Below, in pieces: positions 6,294 to 8,939 of a stretch of 8,939 bases of DNA; position 1 is the stretch's first letter, and every line of letters begins with the position of its first letter. Position numbers and translations under genes: made by a program. The stretch is from Clostridia bacterium. Lineage in GTDB: Bacteria > Bacillota > Clostridia > Oscillospirales > Acutalibacteraceae. Below the pieces are notes generated by a model. It was given only the letters and a program-made list of their open reading frames with translations. It was not told the DNA's origin and ran no database searches. The stretch spans positions 1 to 8,939 of the forward strand of contig JAFTCS010000271.1 of the NCBI GenBank assembly GCA_017454565.1. Direction: 5' to 3'.

Positions 6294-7064
6294 TCAGCCC
6301 TCGCTTGCAGCCTTGAGGAGAACGCCGAAATCGGCAGCCTTGAGGGAAGCTCCGCCGATGAGACCGCCGTCTACGTCAGGCTGAGCAACAAGCTCGGCAG
6401 CGTTGCCGGGATTCATAGAGCCGCCGTACTGGATAGTAACAGCGTCTGCGACCTCCTGAGAATAAAGCTTGGCCAGAGTTGCGCGGATGAATGAGCAGAC
6501 CTCCTGAGCCTGAGCGGAAGTAGCCGTCTTGCCGGTACCGATAGCCCATACAGGCTCGTAAGCGATAACTACTTTCTTGACGTCCTCTGCGCTTACATCG
6601 TAAAGGTCAAGCTTGATCTGACGAGCGATGACCTCTTCGGTGATGTTGCACTCGCGCTCCCAGAGAAGCTCGCCGACGCATACGATGGGCTTGAGACCTG
6701 CCTTGAGAGCAGCCTTTGTTCTCTTGTTAACGGTCTCGTCTGTCTCGCCGAAGTACTGTCTTCTCTCGCTGTGGCCGATAATTACATACTCAACACCGAT
6801 CTCGGTGAGCATTGCGGCAGAGATCTCGCCGGTAAATGCGCCTTTTTCCTCGAAGTGTACGTTCTCGGCGCCTACCTTGATGTTGGTGCCCTTTGTCAGC
6901 TCAACTGCTGTTTCAAGGTTTGTAAAGGGTACGCAGATGACCACTCCGCAGGTAGCCTCTGCTGCGATGGGCTTGAGCTCCTCGATAAGCGTCCTTGCTT
7001 CGGGACGGGTCTTGTTCATTTTCCAGTTGCCTGCGATAATTGCCTGTCTGAGTTCCTTGTTCAT
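6294..7064 (-). CDS. tpiA: Triosephosphate isomerase
   Basis: This cytoplasmic TIM-barrel enzyme interconverts dihydroxyacetone phosphate and glyceraldehyde 3-phosphate. The 256-aa length is normal. Catalytic residues are all present: Asn13 and Lys15 in AGNWKMN, His98 in IIGHSERR, and Glu170 in AYEPVWAIGTGKTAT, which also forms the mobile loop 6. Phosphate-binding loops are seen in YGGSM (213-217) and GGLIGGASLK. The ATG at 7064 has AAAGGAG with a 9-nt spacing. pgk lies 347 bp upstream on the same strand. That gap holds the pgk terminator and the GTAACAG repeat array, so tpiA probably has its own promoter within or near the array; I could not identify convincing -35 and -10 boxes. Confidence 0.98.
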   Translation of the reverse strand: MNKELRQAIIAGNWKMNKTRPEARTLIEELKPIAAEATCGVVICVPFTNLETAVELTKGTNIKVGAENVHFEEKGAFTGEISAAMLTEIGVEYVIIGHSERRQYFGETDETVNKRTKAALKAGLKPIVCVGELLWERECNITEEVIARQIKLDLYDVSAEDVKKVVIAYEPVWAIGTGKTATSAQAQEVCSFIRATLAKLYSQEVADAVTIQYGGSMNPGNAAELVAQPDVDGGLIGGASLKAADFGVLLKAASEG

Positions 7065-7159
7065 TGTGATCTTCTCCTTTATATTTTTATTGTTAAAAGC
7101 TCCGTTGTCGTTTCATGTGACGGTAACAGCGGTAACAGGTATTTTTTAAACTTTTTTAC

Positions 7160-7183
7160 AGTAAACCATACGTTCGGTTTACT
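7160..7183. repeat. 8-bp inverted repeat inside the GTAACAG array
   Basis: AGTAAACC (7160-7167) and GGTTTACT (7176-7183) are perfect complements separated by 8 nt (atacgttc). The dyad lies at the centre of the region enclosed by the outer GTAACAG stem, between AT-rich stretches, about 100 bp upstream of tpiA. It could be an operator or the tip of a larger fold. Confidence 0.55.
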
Positions 7184-7224
7184 CCGATAGTTTTTTTATC
7201 AAAATCACTGTTACTTCTGTTACC

Positions 7225-7257
7225 AAAGCCCAAAACCCGCATAAACAGCGGGCTTTT
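7225..7257. terminator. Terminator-like hairpin upstream of tpiA
   Basis: CCCGC (7236-7240) and GCGGG (7248-7252) form a 5-bp stem with loop ataaaca, flanked by AAAA (7232-7235) and CTTTT (7253-7257). On the minus strand the stem is directly followed by TTTT. A competing pairing joins AAAGCCC (7225-7231) with GGGCTTT (7250-7256). It could act as a second stop for pgk transcripts or as an attenuator within a tpiA leader. Confidence 0.45.
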
Positions 7258-7314
7258 CATGTAACAGTACAAAAATTTTCCTGTTACCGCCGCTGTCACC
7301 GCTGTTACCGGATA

Positions 7315-7346
7315 CAAATAAAGGGGTGAGCCTTACCCCACCCCTT
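7315..7346 (-). terminator. Terminator of pgk
   Basis: On the minus strand, AAGGGGTG (7346-7339) pairs with CACCCCTT (7328-7321), with a 10-nt loop, followed by a T-rich tail (TTTATTTG from 7322 downward). It lies 65 bp after the pgk stop codon, behind another hairpin. Confidence 0.7.
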
Positions 7347-7363
7347 CATCCATTCAATATCAC

Positions 7364-7391
7364 GAACGGGCAGGATGATCTGCCGCCGTTC
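7364..7391 (-). repeat. Hairpin in the pgk 3' region
   Basis: GAACGG and CCGTTC (7364-7369 with 7386-7391) plus GCAG and CTGC (7370-7373 with 7380-7383) form a 10-bp stem with a 2-nt bulge (7384-7385) and a 6-nt loop. It has no T run and lies just before the pgk terminator, so it may protect the 3' end of the mRNA. Confidence 0.55.
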
Positions 7392-7411
7392 ATTTTATAC
7401 CGTTCCGGAAA

Positions 7412-8608
7412 TTACTCTTTCTCGTTGAGGCAGGCAATGCCGGGAAGAACCTTACCCTCAAGGAATTCAAGGGAAGCGCCGCCGCCTGTGGAGATGTGGG
7501 TCATTCTGTCAGCATAGCCGAGCTTCTCAACTGCTGCTGCGCTGTCGCCGCCGCCGATGATGGAGATCGCGCCGCTCTCTGCAACTGCCTTAGCTACAGA
7601 GATAGTACCTGCTGCAAAGTTCTCCCACTCGGAAACGCCCATAGGACCGTTCCATACTACTGTGCCTGCGCCCTTGAGAGCGTTTGCGAACTTCTCTCTT
7701 GTGCGGGGACCGATATCAAGACCCATCCAGTCAGCCTCGATCTTGTCGGAATCAACGACCTTGAAAGCAGCGTCAGCCTTGTACTCCTGAGCAACGACCG
7801 TGTCCTCAGGGATAAGGAAGGTAACGCCCTTTTCCTTTGCCTTTTCCATGATATCCTTAGCCAGCTCGACCTTGTCAAGCTCGCATATAGATGTACCTGT
7901 TGAATAGCCCAGAGCCTTCATAAATGTGTAAGCCATGCCGCCGCCGATGATAAGAGTATCCACCTTGTCAAGAAGGTTGGTGATAACGCCGATCTTGTCG
8001 GAAACCTTAGCACCGCCGAGAATAGCAACGAAAGGTCTCTTGGGGTCAGCAAGAGCTGTGCCCATTACGGAGATCTCTTTCTGGATAAGGTAGCCGCATA
8101 CTGCGGGCAGATAATCAGCGACGCCTGCTGTTGAAGCGTGAGCTCTGTGAGCTGTGCCGAAAGCGTCGTTTACATAGATCTCAGCAAGTGAAGCGAGCTT
8201 CTTTGAGAACTCAGGAACGTTCTTTTCCTCTTCCTTGTGGAAACGGACGTTCTCGATAAGCTCTACTTCGCCGTCCTGCAGAGAAGCGGCGATGCTCTGT
8301 GCGCTCTCGCCTACAACGTCGGAAGCCATCTTGACCTCAAAGCCCAGAGCCTTTGAGAGGTATGCAGCCACAGGAGCCAGTGAATACTTCATGTTGAACT
8401 CGCCCTTCGGACGGCCGAGGTGTGAGCAAAGGATAACCTTTGCCTTGTGGTCAACCAGATACTTGATCGTCTTGAGAGCCTCGTCAATACGCTTTGAGTC
8501 AGAAATGTTGCCTTCTCCGTCAAAGGGTACGTTGAAATCGCAGCGAACAAGAACTTTCTTGCCTGCAACGTCGATATCTTCGACTGTTTTCTTGTTAAGA
8601 TAGTTCAT
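7412..8608 (-). CDS. pgk: Phosphoglycerate kinase
   Basis: This cytoplasmic enzyme transfers phosphate from 1,3-bisphosphoglycerate to ADP, the first ATP-forming step of glycolysis. The 398-aa length is normal. The N-terminal domain has VLVRCDFNVP (Arg22, Asp24, Asn26), Arg40 and SHLGRPKG (His63, Arg66), which bind 3-phosphoglycerate. The C-terminal domain has GPMGVSEWE from 321, IGGGDS (Asp355) and STGGGASLE (GGG at 375-377), which form the nucleotide and transition-state site. A TTG at 8614 is in frame, but the AAAGGAAG site ends only 2 nt before it and 8 nt before the ATG at 8608, so the ATG is chosen. A clear promoter lies about 80 bp upstream and a terminator downstream. gapA, the usual neighbour, is not in the window. 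Confidence 0.98.
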   Translation of the reverse strand: MNYLNKKTVEDIDVAGKKVLVRCDFNVPFDGEGNISDSKRIDEALKTIKYLVDHKAKVILCSHLGRPKGEFNMKYSLAPVAAYLSKALGFEVKMASDVVGESAQSIAASLQDGEVELIENVRFHKEEEKNVPEFSKKLASLAEIYVNDAFGTAHRAHASTAGVADYLPAVCGYLIQKEISVMGTALADPKRPFVAILGGAKVSDKIGVITNLLDKVDTLIIGGGMAYTFMKALGYSTGTSICELDKVELAKDIMEKAKEKGVTFLIPEDTVVAQEYKADAAFKVVDSDKIEADWMGLDIGPRTREKFANALKGAGTVVWNGPMGVSEWENFAAGTISVAKAVAESGAISIIGGGDSAAAVEKLGYADRMTHISTGGGASLEFLEGKVLPGIACLNEKE

Positions 8609-8686
8609 TTTCAAAACTTCCTTTCAGATATAGTTTGACCGCACCCGCAGTCTTTAAGACAATTCGGCTGTATGCCGTCACTTTAT

Positions 8687-8715
8687 ATTTTATATCATTT
8701 TGTTCAATTTTTCAA
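8687..8715 (-). promoter_or_regulatory. Sigma-A-type promoter of pgk
   Basis: On the minus strand, TTGAAA (8715-8710), a 17-bp spacer and TAAAAT (8692-8687) form a good promoter in an AT-rich stretch; overlapping TATAAA words allow small shifts. The predicted start near 8680 gives a leader of about 70 nt, with a small CGGC-ATACA-GCCG hairpin. No known riboswitch motif is seen in it. Confidence 0.65.
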
Positions 8716-8793
8716 TAGCTGAAAATAAATATTTCAGGGCAACCGCACGAAAACAATTGTAAATTTTGTTTATTTGCTCCAAAAGTTAAACGT

Positions 8794-8936
8794 CCTGCCT
8801 CTCGGCAGGGGGCAGTTTTATCCGTGCTGTCAGTAGGGGGCGCCCTATTGTGCAGGGCGTCCCCTCTGTCAAAACAGTCCACTGGACTGTTTTGACATTC
8901 ACCCCTTGCGGAGCACTTTCGTTAAGAGTGTTCCGC
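8794..8936 (+). repeat. Cluster of four consecutive hairpins upstream of pgk
   Basis: No gene is visible from about 8716 to the right edge. The stretch holds CCTGCC with GGCAGG (8794-8799, 8804-8809, tetraloop); GGGGGCGCCCT with AGGGCGTCCCC (8836-8846, 8854-8864, 11 bp with one G-U); a perfect 15-bp inverted repeat around one central base (8867-8881, 8883-8897); and GCGGAGCACT with AGTGTTCCGC (8908-8917, 8927-8936, 10 bp with one G-U). Both G-U pairs exist only on the + strand, hinting at + strand RNA. No T run follows any stem except a weak GGCAGTTTTA after the first. It may be a composite of dispersed palindromic repeats or the 3' or 5' end of a transcript extending beyond the window. Confidence 0.7.
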
Positions 8937-8939
8937 ACT

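Larger units (their letters stand above)
7121..7310. repeat. GTAACAG repeat array between tpiA and pgk
   Basis: Eight copies of a heptamer occur in 190 bp. Exact copies are GTAACAG at 7123, 7132 and 7261, and its complement CTGTTAC at 7208, 7217, 7281 and 7302. CTGTCAC at 7293 is a one-base variant. Neighbouring copies are mostly 9 bp apart (CGGTAACAG twice at 7121-7138; CTGTTACTT and CTGTTACCA at 7208-7225; CTGTCACCG and CTGTTACCG at 7293-7310). Copies can pair: 7122-7138 with 7208-7224 forms a stem of 8 and 7 bp around one mismatch and one wobble, and 7261-7267 pairs with 7281-7287. It could be an operator array, a miniature inverted-repeat element, or a structured leader. I do not recognise it as a known regulator site. 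Confidence 0.75.

Noticed and set aside
6628..7149. Open frames of 173 and 139 codons on the + strand over tpiA
   Set aside because: They are antisense shadows of a gene with complete catalytic motifs and strong family identity.
7121..7310. CRISPR array
   Set aside because: The repeats are 7-9 bp, occur in both orientations and mostly abut each other, with no uniform spacers and no cas genes nearby.
7121..7310. Replication origin iterons or DnaA boxes
   Set aside because: The heptamer GTAACAG does not match the DnaA box TTATNCACA, and no replication gene is near.
8609..8686. Riboswitch in the pgk leader
   Set aside because: Only a small CGGC/GCCG hairpin and a short TCTTAAAGA dyad are present; the leader is too short and has no known aptamer motif.

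Overview
The window looks like chromosomal DNA of a clostridial gut anaerobe, most likely Oscillospiraceae (Ruminococcus-like). This is inferred from protein families (DUF1292/YrzB, DUF4358, a zinc-ribbon membrane protein, a DUF5050-like lipoprotein), purine-rich Shine-Dalgarno sites, and gaps full of GC-rich palindromes. No ribosomal RNA, tRNA, mobile element gene, CRISPR array or defence gene is visible.

Layout. The left edge carries the 3' part of a + strand DUF1292 gene. After it comes a + strand noncoding gene that I identify as 6S RNA. The call rests on a closing stem, a central bubble and an apical stem that can be paired by eye, and on a 3'-half motif matching E. coli ssrS. A strong intrinsic terminator follows. 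All remaining genes are on the minus strand, so transcription converges at about 615-655.

In their direction of transcription (right to left) the minus-strand genes are pgk, tpiA, a secreted lipoprotein, gpmI, a zinc-ribbon membrane protein and a DUF4358 membrane protein. pgk, tpiA and gpmI encode three steps of lower glycolysis: phosphoglycerate kinase, triosephosphate isomerase and cofactor-independent phosphoglycerate mutase. gapA is not in the window. pgk and the DUF4358 gene each have a clear sigma-A-type promoter. Recognisable terminators follow pgk, the zinc-ribbon gene and the DUF4358 gene, and a weaker one follows tpiA. The cluster therefore looks like several short transcription units rather than one long operon.

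The genes are mostly ordinary housekeeping; the unusual content is between them. The tpiA-pgk gap holds eight copies of a GTAACAG heptamer (seven exact) in both orientations, mostly at 9-bp spacing, which can fold into nested stems. Related multi-hairpin modules follow tpiA and the lipoprotein gene. The right edge has four consecutive hairpins, including a perfect 15-bp inverted repeat. I found no convincing new multi-gene system. The GTAACAG array and the right-edge palindromes are the best candidates for undescribed elements.
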